DNA of 24,181 nt from the IMG/VR virus record IMGVR_UViG_3300025280_003577, positions 1 to 24,181 of that record, one strand, 5' to 3'. A program made the translations under genes and the position numbers. Positions 1 to 5,910 of this stretch are shown one piece after another. The notes below the pieces were generated by a model, which saw only the letters and a list, made by a program, of their open reading frames with translations, did not search any database and was not told where the DNA came from. Positions within the stretch are counted from its first letter, which is position 1. Every line of letters starts with the position of its first letter. Origin of the DNA: a virus.

Positions 1-111
1 CATGAATGGGCGCCACGGCCACAAGCGACCCCGCTCACCTGTCCGCGATGCCGAAGCCCGTACTGGAACACCCCGAGAAAGAGAAAAAAAGAAGAGACTA
101 CGCCGTCTGAG
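1..111 (+). CDS. Zinc-ribbon protein, C-terminal part (5' end outside window)
   Basis: The frame is open from the first base and ends at TGA 109-111. It reads HEWAPRP, then nine residues, then CPRCRSPYWNTPRK and a basic tail. CPRC followed by a W and a P-R pair, preceded by H-x-W-x-P-R, is the second half of a small two-knuckle zinc ribbon. The first CxxC pair would lie just left of the window. The same plan is complete in the minus-strand gene at 3212-3364 (CVRCGHMW, then CPRCKSALW), so the two look like paralogues. The gene is convergent with the head protein gene and overlaps its last 14 bases. The function of this family is unknown to me; nucleic-acid or protein binding is an inference. 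The call rests on motif similarity and an open frame of only 36 codons. Confidence 0.6.
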
Positions 112-1285
112 CGGCCAATTTCTGTTGCAAAGCAGCCACAGTAAGAGGCTGACCTTTGAAATCCACAAGGTCGGTGAAACTGAGCTGCCCACTCCTCCAT
201 AAGTTCCAGCGTGTAGGCCCAAGAACCTGCGCGCCAAAACCAGGAGAGGCAGCATCTTTTTGCCGCAACCAGGTAGGAAAAGTGGTTGTACGAGGGACCA
301 GCCCATCCATGGAAGATCGAGCCTGGAAAATCCGCTCTTTTATTTCGGCATCAGTGAAACCTGCTTGTCCCATACGCCGCTCATAGGATTTGCGGATAGA
401 CGAACGGCGGCCATTAACCGTCACTGCCTGACTGTTCGACAATTCCGCCCAAGACTTTGTTTGTGGCACCCAGGCCGAACGGCAAGAAAAATGTGCAGCG
501 CCTGCGCCGCCCAATGCAGGGTACGAGTGCCCTACCGGCTCATCATCAAGTGTGTACACTCTCCCATCACGAACTTGACAGATAAGGCTTGTTCTTGCAT
601 CTAAAGTGCTATGCCATAGCTTCCCCTTTATAATGTCCTTATGCTCGTTCATGACCTCACTACGAATCTTATTTGCTGCTGTCTGGACAGAGGAGCGTAT
701 CAGCCGTTCCGCACTAGTACGTGAAACCCGCATAATGCCGTCCTTAAAGCCCCCTGCTCGTGTTCCGCGTACGCGTTGCAGCAGCTGAGCCAGCGGTTCG
801 CCCTGGAGCATGCCTTGTCGCATTTCGTCCATAAAAAGATCCTGTAAAGTAGAGGCTCGTCGCTTCCACCACTCCTTGCTCGGAGCACCTTGAATAAGCG
901 TATCGGTTGTCAAAGTTTTAAGAGAAGCCGCATCAAGTGTCGGGGTTACGAGGTCTATCCCCAGAGCTTCGTTCAGAGATTGGATGACAAACGTTTGTTC
1001 TACCTGCGCCATACTCGTGACAGATGCCTGGGTTATTCGACGTATGTCTTGGTAACTCTCGCGAATCGTCATCTGAGTCTCAGTCAAGAGGGACTGGAGC
1101 CGCCGACGCTGAAAGGCAGTCCGAGTAGGGCCCGTCGGATCGGAGGAGGCAAGGTTTTTGACGAGATTGCGCTCCAAGTTACGGAGCAAAATAAAAACAT
1201 CAGACTGGATACTTGCCTCGACTCGTGCCAGATCAACCGCATGTGTCGTAAACGAGTCGACAAGAGTTTCATTCACAGAAGGCAT
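98..1285 (-). CDS. Phage head morphogenesis protein, SPP1 gp7 / Mu gpF-like
   Basis: A 395-residue protein. The C-terminal part carries the family signature: DARTSLICQVRDGRVY at about 229-244, then a Pro/Gly-rich loop and HFSCRS at about 265-270. These are the conserved D-x-R-T, C, DG and H-x-x-C-R positions of the Mu F / SPP1 gp7 family (PF04233). The N-terminal half is helical and charged, as usual. Proteins of this family are minor head components that act with the portal in capsid assembly or DNA delivery. It is the last gene of the leftward late cluster. The ATG has no purine-rich ribosome site: the bases before it are CATACTCCCCCT. A terminator-like hairpin and the repeat arrays lie just upstream, so its translation or promoter may be unusual. 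Confidence 0.85.
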   Translation of the reverse strand: MPSVNETLVDSFTTHAVDLARVEASIQSDVFILLRNLERNLVKNLASSDPTGPTRTAFQRRRLQSLLTETQMTIRESYQDIRRITQASVTSMAQVEQTFVIQSLNEALGIDLVTPTLDAASLKTLTTDTLIQGAPSKEWWKRRASTLQDLFMDEMRQGMLQGEPLAQLLQRVRGTRAGGFKDGIMRVSRTSAERLIRSSVQTAANKIRSEVMNEHKDIIKGKLWHSTLDARTSLICQVRDGRVYTLDDEPVGHSYPALGGAGAAHFSCRSAWVPQTKSWAELSNSQAVTVNGRRSSIRKSYERRMGQAGFTDAEIKERIFQARSSMDGLVPRTTTFPTWLRQKDAASPGFGAQVLGPTRWNLWRSGQLSFTDLVDFKGQPLTVAALQQKLAAQTA

Positions 1286-1301
1286 AGGGGGAGTATGTCA
1301 C

Positions 1302-1334
1302 AAAAAAGCCGCGCCCGGTATAACCAGGCTTTTG
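1302..1334 (-). terminator. Bidirectional terminator-like hairpin
   Basis: AAAAGCC (1304-1310) pairs with GGCTTTT (1327-1333), with a smaller inner GGT/ACC stem and an unpaired GCGCCC. On the minus strand the hairpin is followed by TTTTTT, as in an intrinsic terminator. It separates the repeat arrays from the head gene. If it works on the minus strand, the head gene would need read-through or its own promoter. It could instead terminate transcription from the plus-strand zinc-ribbon gene. The stem is imperfect. Confidence 0.4.
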
Positions 1335-1340
1335 AGCATG

Positions 1341-1455
1341 TCGAGTTTTGTCCTGTCTTGTCGTGTCCAGTCCAGTCTTGTCCTGTCGTGTCCCGTCGTG
1401 TCGGGTCATGTCGCGTCCGGTCCTGTCGCGTCGCGTCGCGTCAGGTCCTGTCAGG
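1341..1455. repeat. Degenerate pentanucleotide array 1 (TCNNG x23)
   Basis: Twenty-three consecutive 5-bp units of the form TCNNG without a single indel. TC and G are fixed except in unit 2, which reads TTTTG. The two middle bases vary freely. GT, GC, CT and TT are common. It is the array nearest the head gene and ends at linker 1. Confidence 0.9.
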
Positions 1456-1488
1456 AAAAACAGCCTCCTTGTCTGAGTGATAAACACG
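1456..1488 (-). repeat. Linker 1 of the array block (33 bp, identical copy)
   Basis: A 33-bp sequence, identical to the linkers at 1609-1641 and 1747-1779. On the minus strand it reads CGTGTTTATC, eight bases, AAGGAGG, then CTGTTTTT. AAGGAGG is a full-strength Shine-Dalgarno sequence. No ATG or GTG lies within the usual distance after it, so it looks like a leader without a gene. Confidence 0.9.
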
Positions 1489-1608
1489 TCCTGTCTGGTC
1501 GGGTCGAGTCGTGTCCAGTCTCGTCATGTCGTGTCGGGTCATGTCGTGTCGCGTCTGGTCGTGTCCAGTCGCGTCGTGTCGTGTCGTGTCGCGTCCGGTC
1601 CCGTCAGG
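1489..1608. repeat. Degenerate pentanucleotide array 2 (TCNNG x24)
   Basis: Twenty-four perfect-register TCNNG units between linkers 1 and 2. It ends with units CG, CC, AG (middle bases), as array 3 does. It also shares the four-unit word GT-CA-TC-AT with array 3 and the word GT-GG-AT with arrays 1 and 3399-3518. Seven of the 24 units are TCGTG. Confidence 0.9.
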
Positions 1609-1641
1609 AAAAACAGCCTCCTTGTCTGAGTGATAAACACG
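1609..1641 (-). repeat. Linker 2 of the array block (33 bp, identical copy)
   Basis: Identical base for base to linkers 1 and 3. It carries the AAGGAGG and GTTTATC blocks on the minus strand. Confidence 0.9.
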
Positions 1642-1746
1642 TCCAGTCTTGTCGTGTCCAGTCTCGTCATGTCGAGTCAGGTCATGTCCTGTCATGTCCT
1701 GTCACGTCTCGTCGTGTCATGTCGCGTCATGTCCGGTCCCGTCAGG
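1642..1746. repeat. Degenerate pentanucleotide array 3 (TCNNG x21)
   Basis: Twenty-one TCNNG units with no break in register. TCATG is the commonest (five units). The first and last units match neighbouring arrays while the centre differs, so the arrays seem to share ends and diverge inside. Confidence 0.9.
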
Positions 1747-1779
1747 AAAAACAGCCTCCTTGTCTGAGTGATAAACACG
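1747..1779 (-). repeat. Linker 3 of the array block (33 bp, identical copy)
   Basis: Third identical copy of the linker. In the direction of transcription it is the first linker, following array 4. Confidence 0.9.
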
Positions 1780-1904
1780 TCCAGTCTGGTCGTGTCGCGT
1801 CACGTCAGGTCCTGTCTGGTCACGTCGTGTCGAGTCCAGTCACGTCGCGTCCAGTCGCGTCGTGTCAGGTCGTGTCGAGCCTTGTCCCATCGTGTCGTGT
1901 CTCG
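1780..1904. repeat. Degenerate pentanucleotide array 4 (TCNNG x25)
   Basis: Twenty-five units. Two deviate: CCTTG at 1880-1884 and TCCCA at 1885-1889. It starts ten bases past the stop codon of the minus-strand gene at 1915-2541. In transcription order it is therefore the first array of the block. Confidence 0.9.
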
Positions 1905-1914
1905 TTATAAATCC

Positions 1915-2541
1915 TCAAACCCGTTTTGCCAGATTCTTCAAGAATTGATCCTCTTGGACATCCTCTCTCCATTCAAACTTGGTCGGCATAAAACGCCCAT
2001 TCAACCCGCCTACTTCAGGACGCCAGACACCAATTCCAACACTTGCCCCAGCCTTTTTCAGGTAAAGCTCAAAAACTTCTTTCGTGATTATGTCCTCTGA
2101 AATTGCAAAATCCACAGCTGCATTCCAAGACTGTGCTTGTGGGAAACATTTCCACACCTTCGATCCCCCGCCCGAGCCCGGTTGTCCAGGGACATATACC
2201 CAAGCTCCTTCAACCTCAGACCTACGGGTGTTTGATAAGACCACATCAGCCATGACCATCACGTCACTGACAAAAAACTTCGTGTATGTCGCATTACGTT
2301 GCCCGGGAATTTTGATGGGAGTTCGCTTGGCAGCCGTAGCCACAGACTTCTTAAAAGACATCGCGGGAATGAACATCTTTGCGTCAGGCTTGTTTGAAGT
2401 CCAGTGTGCAACTTCTGGCCAGATACGACGCTCATATTCATCAGCTGTTTCGCCACTTAACTTAGGATATTCTGCCAAGCTTATCGGGCGACGTTGCTGC
2501 ATAAGGGTTACAGATGATAAGTGTACTTTTACAGTTCGCAT
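1915..2541 (-). CDS. Conserved phage protein of unknown function
   Basis: A 208-residue soluble protein with no signal peptide or membrane segment. It starts at ATG with AAGGAGAGG nine bases upstream. The architecture resembles an unnamed phage family that I recognise only by pattern. It has an N-terminal strand and a Y-E-R-R-x-W motif (about 36-41), then FIPAMSFKKSVATAAK (about 57-72), KIPGQRNATYTKFF, GAWVYVPG with a Gly/Ser loop, KVWKCFP, and near the end GIGVWRPEVGGLNGRF. The G-R-F after a Gly-rich turn is typical of that family. I do not know its role and assign none. It lies between two repeat-array regions in the late gene cluster. Confidence 0.7.
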   Translation of the reverse strand: MRTVKVHLSSVTLMQQRRPISLAEYPKLSGETADEYERRIWPEVAHWTSNKPDAKMFIPAMSFKKSVATAAKRTPIKIPGQRNATYTKFFVSDVMVMADVVLSNTRRSEVEGAWVYVPGQPGSGGGSKVWKCFPQAQSWNAAVDFAISEDIITKEVFELYLKKAGASVGIGVWRPEVGGLNGRFMPTKFEWREDVQEDQFLKNLAKRV

Positions 2542-2607
2542 GGGTCCTCTCCTTGCGGGCAGTTAGAAGCCGGGAGAATTAGCCGTTCTCTCGGTTTCAC
2601 GTTTGTG

Positions 2608-2687
2608 TCAAGTCGAATCTTATCGCGTCTTATCAGATATCGTCAGCTCCAGTCCTGTCCGATCTCGTCGCGTCCTGTCCTGTCAAG
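2608..2687. repeat. Decayed pentanucleotide array 5 (16 units)
   Basis: The 156-base gap 2542-2697 holds a further run with the same 5-bp period. Sixteen units start with TC (one reads TATCG), but the fifth base is often A or C instead of G, and TCAAG and TCTTA occur. It looks like an eroded or diverging copy. The rest of the gap has a short hairpin at 2570-2594 (CCGGGAGAA with TTCTCTCGG, one wobble) and the ribosome site of the next gene. Confidence 0.65.
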
Positions 2688-2697
2688 ATAAAGAAAA

Positions 2698-3228
2698 TCA
2701 TGTATCCGTAACCTCTATAGGTTGCTTCTGACTTCGCATCAAAAACTCAAGTGTTGCTTCTCTGGTCATCGCCTCTTGTGTCTCAGCCATCCGAACGGCA
2801 AGCCGTTGGACAACTAGTCTTTTTGTGATGTCATGTGTCACTGCCAGCAAACTTGCATGCACCCGATAAGAGTTCTGCTCCTCTGGACTCAACTGCATGA
2901 TATTCGTACATTGGTGGCGTTTCAGACCACGTATAGCGGCACGGTTTATTTTCTTTCGAGCTTGTTCAGTGCTCGACACAATCTCAGGATCGGTTATGTA
3001 CTTCAATCCTTGACCACGCAAACAAAGAAAAACTTTATTTTCTTCTCCTTGGAGCATTTTTCGGGCTTGTCTAAGAGCATAAGAACTGCCGTCGAGGGAA
3101 CTCAGAGCAGCCACTGTTCTCAGCTCATCATATGTTATTGTCTCACCCATCTGTAATTTGTTTAGGCGAGTAACGAGCAAATTAATTGCCGCTTGTACAG
3201 CCTCCAATACCTCAAATTTCATCGCCAT
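2698..3228 (-). CDS. Putative winged-helix DNA-binding protein
   Basis: A 176-residue protein. Residues about 27-80 read GETITYDELRTVA, then SSYALRQARKMLQ, then VFLCLRGQGLKYITD. That is a helix, a possible recognition helix and a beta wing, like winged-helix domains in phage regulators. The rest is helical and basic (KKINRAAIRGLKR). No enzymatic motif is visible. Its ATG (3228) lies 17 bases inside the end of the zinc-ribbon gene, so the two are probably translated together; AAAGGGG stands before the ATG. A role in binding DNA near the repeat arrays is possible but is only inferred from position. Confidence 0.55.
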   Translation of the reverse strand: MAMKFEVLEAVQAAINLLVTRLNKLQMGETITYDELRTVAALSSLDGSSYALRQARKMLQGEENKVFLCLRGQGLKYITDPEIVSSTEQARKKINRAAIRGLKRHQCTNIMQLSPEEQNSYRVHASLLAVTHDITKRLVVQRLAVRMAETQEAMTREATLEFLMRSQKQPIEVTDT

Positions 3229-3364
3229 TTTTTCCCCTTTCTCTCTTTGGGATATCCCAGAGAGCGGATTTGCAACGTGGACAGCTACGGACTTGTTTTT
3301 GCCGAGGCCGCCACATATGCCCGCAACGCACGCATTTTAATTCAGGTGAAATTGATACTTCCAC
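3212..3364 (-). CDS. Small zinc-ribbon protein
   Basis: A 50-residue protein with two zinc knuckles, CVRCGH (about 11-16) and CPRCKS (about 28-33), and an intervening W-x-P-R. This is the W/P-R zinc-ribbon plan also seen at the left edge of the window. I chose GTG at 3364 as the start because AAGGAGG lies nine bases upstream. An open frame extends 11 codons further but would place the ribosome site inside the gene. The leader directly abuts the pentanucleotide array 3399-3518. The function is unknown. Such ribbons usually bind nucleic acid or act as adaptors, which is family knowledge rather than something shown here. Confidence 0.65.
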   Translation of the reverse strand: MEVSISPELKCVRCGHMWRPRQKQVRSCPRCKSALWDIPKRERGKNGDEI

Positions 3365-3398
3365 ATCTGGGGTCCTCCTTTCTAAGAAGATAAACAAG
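3365..3398 (-). promoter_or_regulatory. Leader with AAGGAGG, matching the linker plan
   Basis: On the minus strand this reads CTTGTTTATC, eight bases, AAGGAGG, nine bases, GTG start. Both blocks and the eight-base spacing are the same as in the 33-bp linkers at 1456, 1609 and 1747. As there, a TCNNG array directly precedes it on the transcript. Confidence 0.7.
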
Positions 3399-3518
3399 TC
3401 GAGTCTGGTCCTGTCGTGTCATATCGTGTCGGGTCATGTCGTGTCGGGTCATGTCGCGTCTTGTCTTGTCATGTCGTGTCGAGTCCTGTCTTGTCGGGTC
3501 CCGTCTTGTCTTGTCCTG
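3399..3518. repeat. Degenerate pentanucleotide array 6 (TCNNG x24)
   Basis: Twenty-four units in strict register; only unit 5 deviates (TCATA). TCTTG is commonest, and a three-unit word GT-GG-AT is repeated twice in tandem. It fills most of the 240-base gap between kdsA and the zinc-ribbon gene and would form the 5' untranslated region of the latter. Confidence 0.9.
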
Positions 3519-3542
3519 CATGAGACAAAAGTGAAACCCATG

Positions 3543-3600
3543 ACCATACGTATACTCATCCGTATGGTAAATCAATAGGAAAGGACAAAAAAGGACAAAA
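3543..3600. other. Short hairpin and GGACAAAAAA tandem repeat after kdsA
   Basis: ACCATACG (3543-3550) and CGTATGGT (3561-3568) form an 8-bp stem with a 10-base loop. Next to it, GGACAAAAAA occurs twice in tandem before the kdsA stop. There is no T-run on the minus strand after the stem, so this is at best a weak terminator. Confidence 0.35.
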
Positions 3601-3604
3601 AAGA

Positions 3605-4384
3605 TCAAGAAAAGAGGCGGTCGAGCATGGGCCGGAAATCAGCAAGGGGGATTTGTGTCTCTTTATCAGAAAGAGCTTTGGCGGGATTCTCGTGGACCTC
3701 AAAGAAGAGACCATGCACGCCTACCGCGAGGGCAGCAGCGGCGAGGGGTTCAACAAATTGCCGCTGCCCTCTTGTAGAAGCTTCGGCAACGGGGAGCTGA
3801 ACACTATGAGTTGCGTCAAAAATGACAGGGTAGCTAAGTGCTTTCATATCCACGATATCTCGGAAGTCTACAACTAAATTTCCCTGCCCAAAACTTGAGC
3901 CTCGCTCAGTCAAGGTGATTTGCTTGTTCCCTGTTGTGGCGACCTTCTCCGCTGCATAGGCCATCTGCTGACCAGAGAGAAACTGCCCTTTCTTGAGGTT
4001 TACTGGCTTCTGCGTCTGCCCCGCTGCCACAAGTAGATCAGTTTGACGACACAGAAAGGCAGGGACTTGAATCATATCCACAACCTCAGCCGCGAGGGTT
4101 GCTTCAGCTGGGGAATGCACGTCTGTCAAAACAGGAATACCAAACTGTTCTTTTATTTCGGCCAAGATGCCGAGCCCGCGCTCAATACCGACGCCTCGAA
4201 AAGAATGGATAGAGGTCCTATTTGCTTTATCGTAAGACGATTTCCAGATCCAGCTAAGTCCTGTCATTGCCTCAGATAATAACTCAGCGTGACGCAAAGC
4301 CATATCGCGGTCTTCAATTACACACGGACCCGCGATGATGGCAGGTGTCACATTGTGCCTGAAATACGCAGAGAAGAAATCCAT
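3605..4384 (-). CDS. kdsA: KDO-8-phosphate synthase (3-deoxy-D-manno-octulosonate 8-phosphate synthase)
   Basis: The enzyme condenses phosphoenolpyruvate with arabinose-5-phosphate to KDO-8-phosphate in the cytoplasm, for the inner core of lipopolysaccharide or for KDO-containing capsules. The 259 residues cover the full TIM-barrel family. Motifs: AGPCVIE (18-24), KSSYDKANRTSIHSFRG (48-64), QVPAFLCRQTDLL (106-118), NLKKGQF, TERGSSFG (159-166), DATHSVQLP (190-198), FFEVHENPAKALSD (227-240). Cys21, His193, Glu229 and Asp240 match the metal ligands of the metal-dependent class (Aquifex type), whereas the E. coli type has Asn in place of Cys. The ATG immediately follows the portal stop codon (TAAATG), so it is a true member of the phage late operon. 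Its substrate could come from the isomerase encoded at 5909-6625. No kdsC or kdsB is visible here. Confidence 0.93.
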   Translation of the reverse strand: MDFFSAYFRHNVTPAIIAGPCVIEDRDMALRHAELLSEAMTGLSWIWKSSYDKANRTSIHSFRGVGIERGLGILAEIKEQFGIPVLTDVHSPAEATLAAEVVDMIQVPAFLCRQTDLLVAAGQTQKPVNLKKGQFLSGQQMAYAAEKVATTGNKQITLTERGSSFGQGNLVVDFRDIVDMKALSYPVIFDATHSVQLPVAEASTRGQRQFVEPLAAAALAVGVHGLFFEVHENPAKALSDKETQIPLADFRPMLDRLFS

Positions 4385-5857
4385 TTAAGCCGCCTCATCT
4401 TCCTCATCCTCTTCCATAGCAGGAACAGGGAGTTCAGGAAGTCTAGTCATGGCAATGAGTTCCTGCTCCTCTTCCCATGTCCGGCCTTGAATAATCTCGC
4501 CTGAAACTAACGCTTCAAGAAATGTCCGCTCAGAGATAGTATCCGCCTGGCGTGCCGCCATCAACGCAGTCAACATGCCTGGCGACATCTGACTTGCCAC
4601 AATATCTGTATTGAGAGCAATGGTTGCAGTTGGATTGTCCTGTCCTGCCCACCAAGCTACCACCCAGAGGGCTTTTGAGAGGGAAGAACTCAGAGCCCGC
4701 GCCGCTGTCTTGACGATGCTTTCTTCCCCGGCTTGGCGGAGCTGGACCGTCTCGGCTGCCTCTACGGCTCGCTTGGATTCTTCGAGAAGCCGCGCACCGA
4801 GCACGGCCATCATTTTCTCATCCGACTCTTTGGCAGTAGCGATGGTCCCGAGCCCTGCTCCACTGAATTCTAGAAAACCTGCTCGGGCTGCGGGATTGTC
4901 TGAAATCCAGGCGGCCTGTGATCCTATCCGTAGATCAGCATCCGTTGCAAATCCTGCTACCCAGGCAGTCGGGAGGGCAGTGAAGTGTAGGCCGTGTTTA
5001 TAGTCTGCATCAAGTCGGAAATGGTCATAATTCACGTCCACTAAGTCTAGGAGACGTGATGGCTCTAACCGAAATTCAGGGCCGTTGGCACTGATCGGAA
5101 AAAAGGGAATAGAAGCCAGCGACTCTCCCTTACGATCAGGGATTATGGGCGGACCAAAAGGAACCCACTCTGGATTATCGTTTACGTCTTCTTCAATACG
5201 CCAGAGCTGCTGAGTATACACATCCGTGACAAGGGAAACACCGCCAGAAACTGTAGAGGGAACAATCCGCCGGGATAATTCAAGGACCCTATATTGTTCA
5301 ATCTCTTCTGTTCCAAACCCGTCTGCCGCAGGCTCCTCGATTCTCTCGCGTAGCACAACTTGTGTGAGTGTTGGCCGGCCGTCGCGCAGATCAATCCGCC
5401 AGTTAGTGATATCTTCGGCGCGGTACAGACTCAAATAAGGGCGACGTTCATCAAAAGAAGACCCCTCAACCGGCATATCGACAAGAATGCCTGCCCAGTT
5501 TATAGCCATCGCCTCCTTGAATGCGCCACGAGCAAAGTCGGTAAGGGTTTGGCCTGTCAGAGTAACGTCATTCAGCCAAGGAACAAAAGGCTCAGGAAAA
5601 TCAACCAACGGCTCTTTCCGAAAAACCGCGCCCACTAGGCCCGTCAGTGTCCGTGCTGAGTAGCCTGTCCACAACGCACGTCCCATATACTTGTCGTAGT
5701 CTCCTTCCCATTCCCCATCTTGTCCTTCCAGGCGAGGAACATAGGTTTCTCTATGCAGCAGGCTTTTCACCGCGTCCTTACCGGCAAAAGCATCTCGTAG
5801 ACGTTGCCACTGAGGAGCAAGAGAATTGTACGTCGTGTGTGTTGTATCAACTGGCAT
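4385..5857 (-). CDS. Phage portal protein (DUF4055-like)
   Basis: A 490-residue protein located between the terminase and head genes, as expected for a portal. N-terminal features are YNSLAPQWQRLRDAF and Y-x-P-R-L (about 10-45), then YDKYMGRALWTGYSARTL. Next comes the conserved FAREA-like helix (here FARGAFKEAMAINWAGILVD, about 108-127), RPYLSLYRAEDITNWR and a long helical C-terminus ending in an acidic tail. This pattern fits the DUF4055 portal group. The portal forms the dodecameric DNA channel at one capsid vertex. TTTGAGGAG precedes the ATG by seven bases. The gene sits between the two KDO pathway genes. The product name rests on family pattern plus position. Confidence 0.8.
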   Translation of the reverse strand: MPVDTTHTTYNSLAPQWQRLRDAFAGKDAVKSLLHRETYVPRLEGQDGEWEGDYDKYMGRALWTGYSARTLTGLVGAVFRKEPLVDFPEPFVPWLNDVTLTGQTLTDFARGAFKEAMAINWAGILVDMPVEGSSFDERRPYLSLYRAEDITNWRIDLRDGRPTLTQVVLRERIEEPAADGFGTEEIEQYRVLELSRRIVPSTVSGGVSLVTDVYTQQLWRIEEDVNDNPEWVPFGPPIIPDRKGESLASIPFFPISANGPEFRLEPSRLLDLVDVNYDHFRLDADYKHGLHFTALPTAWVAGFATDADLRIGSQAAWISDNPAARAGFLEFSGAGLGTIATAKESDEKMMAVLGARLLEESKRAVEAAETVQLRQAGEESIVKTAARALSSSLSKALWVVAWWAGQDNPTATIALNTDIVASQMSPGMLTALMAARQADTISERTFLEALVSGEIIQGRTWEEEQELIAMTRLPELPVPAMEEDEEDEAA

Positions 5858-5892
5858 AGTCTACTCCTCAAATTTCACCCGTAATGAGGGCA

Positions 5893-5910
5893 AGGAAAAA
5901 CCGTCTCCTT
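5893..5910 (-). promoter_or_regulatory. Ribosome-site hairpin element similar to the linkers
   Basis: On the minus strand this reads AAGGAGACGGTTTTTCCT, matching 16 of 18 bases of the linker segment AAGGAGGCTGTTTTTCCT. AAGGA can pair with TCCTT, which would hide the ribosome site. It overlaps the kdsD-like stop codon and lies ahead of the real portal ribosome site, so it serves no obvious start codon. Confidence 0.4.

Noticed and set aside
260-604. Plus-strand frames inside the head gene and similar frames opposite other genes
   Set aside because: They lie opposite strongly supported minus-strand genes, lack ribosome sites and show no recognisable motifs.
1269-1695. Minus-strand frames through arrays 1-3 (Thr/Arg/Asp repeats)
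   Set aside because: They stop within arrays, have no start codon at the right distance from AAGGAGG, and do not keep one frame through the whole block.
1456-1779. CRISPR array (33-bp identical repeats with variable sequence between)
   Set aside because: The intervening sequences are 120 and 105 bp and are themselves built from 5-bp repeats. They are not unique spacers, the repeat has no palindrome of CRISPR type, and no cas genes are present.
1158-1910. 250-codon plus-strand frame across the arrays
   Set aside because: It begins antisense to the head gene. A TCNNG repeat cannot make a stop on the plus strand unless the middle bases are TA, so openness is automatic. The product is low-complexity Ser/Arg/Val, with no ribosome site.
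2570-2594. Terminator at the start of the 1915-2541 gene
   Set aside because: The stem is complete only on the plus strand, where no gene lies upstream, and the following T-run is interrupted.
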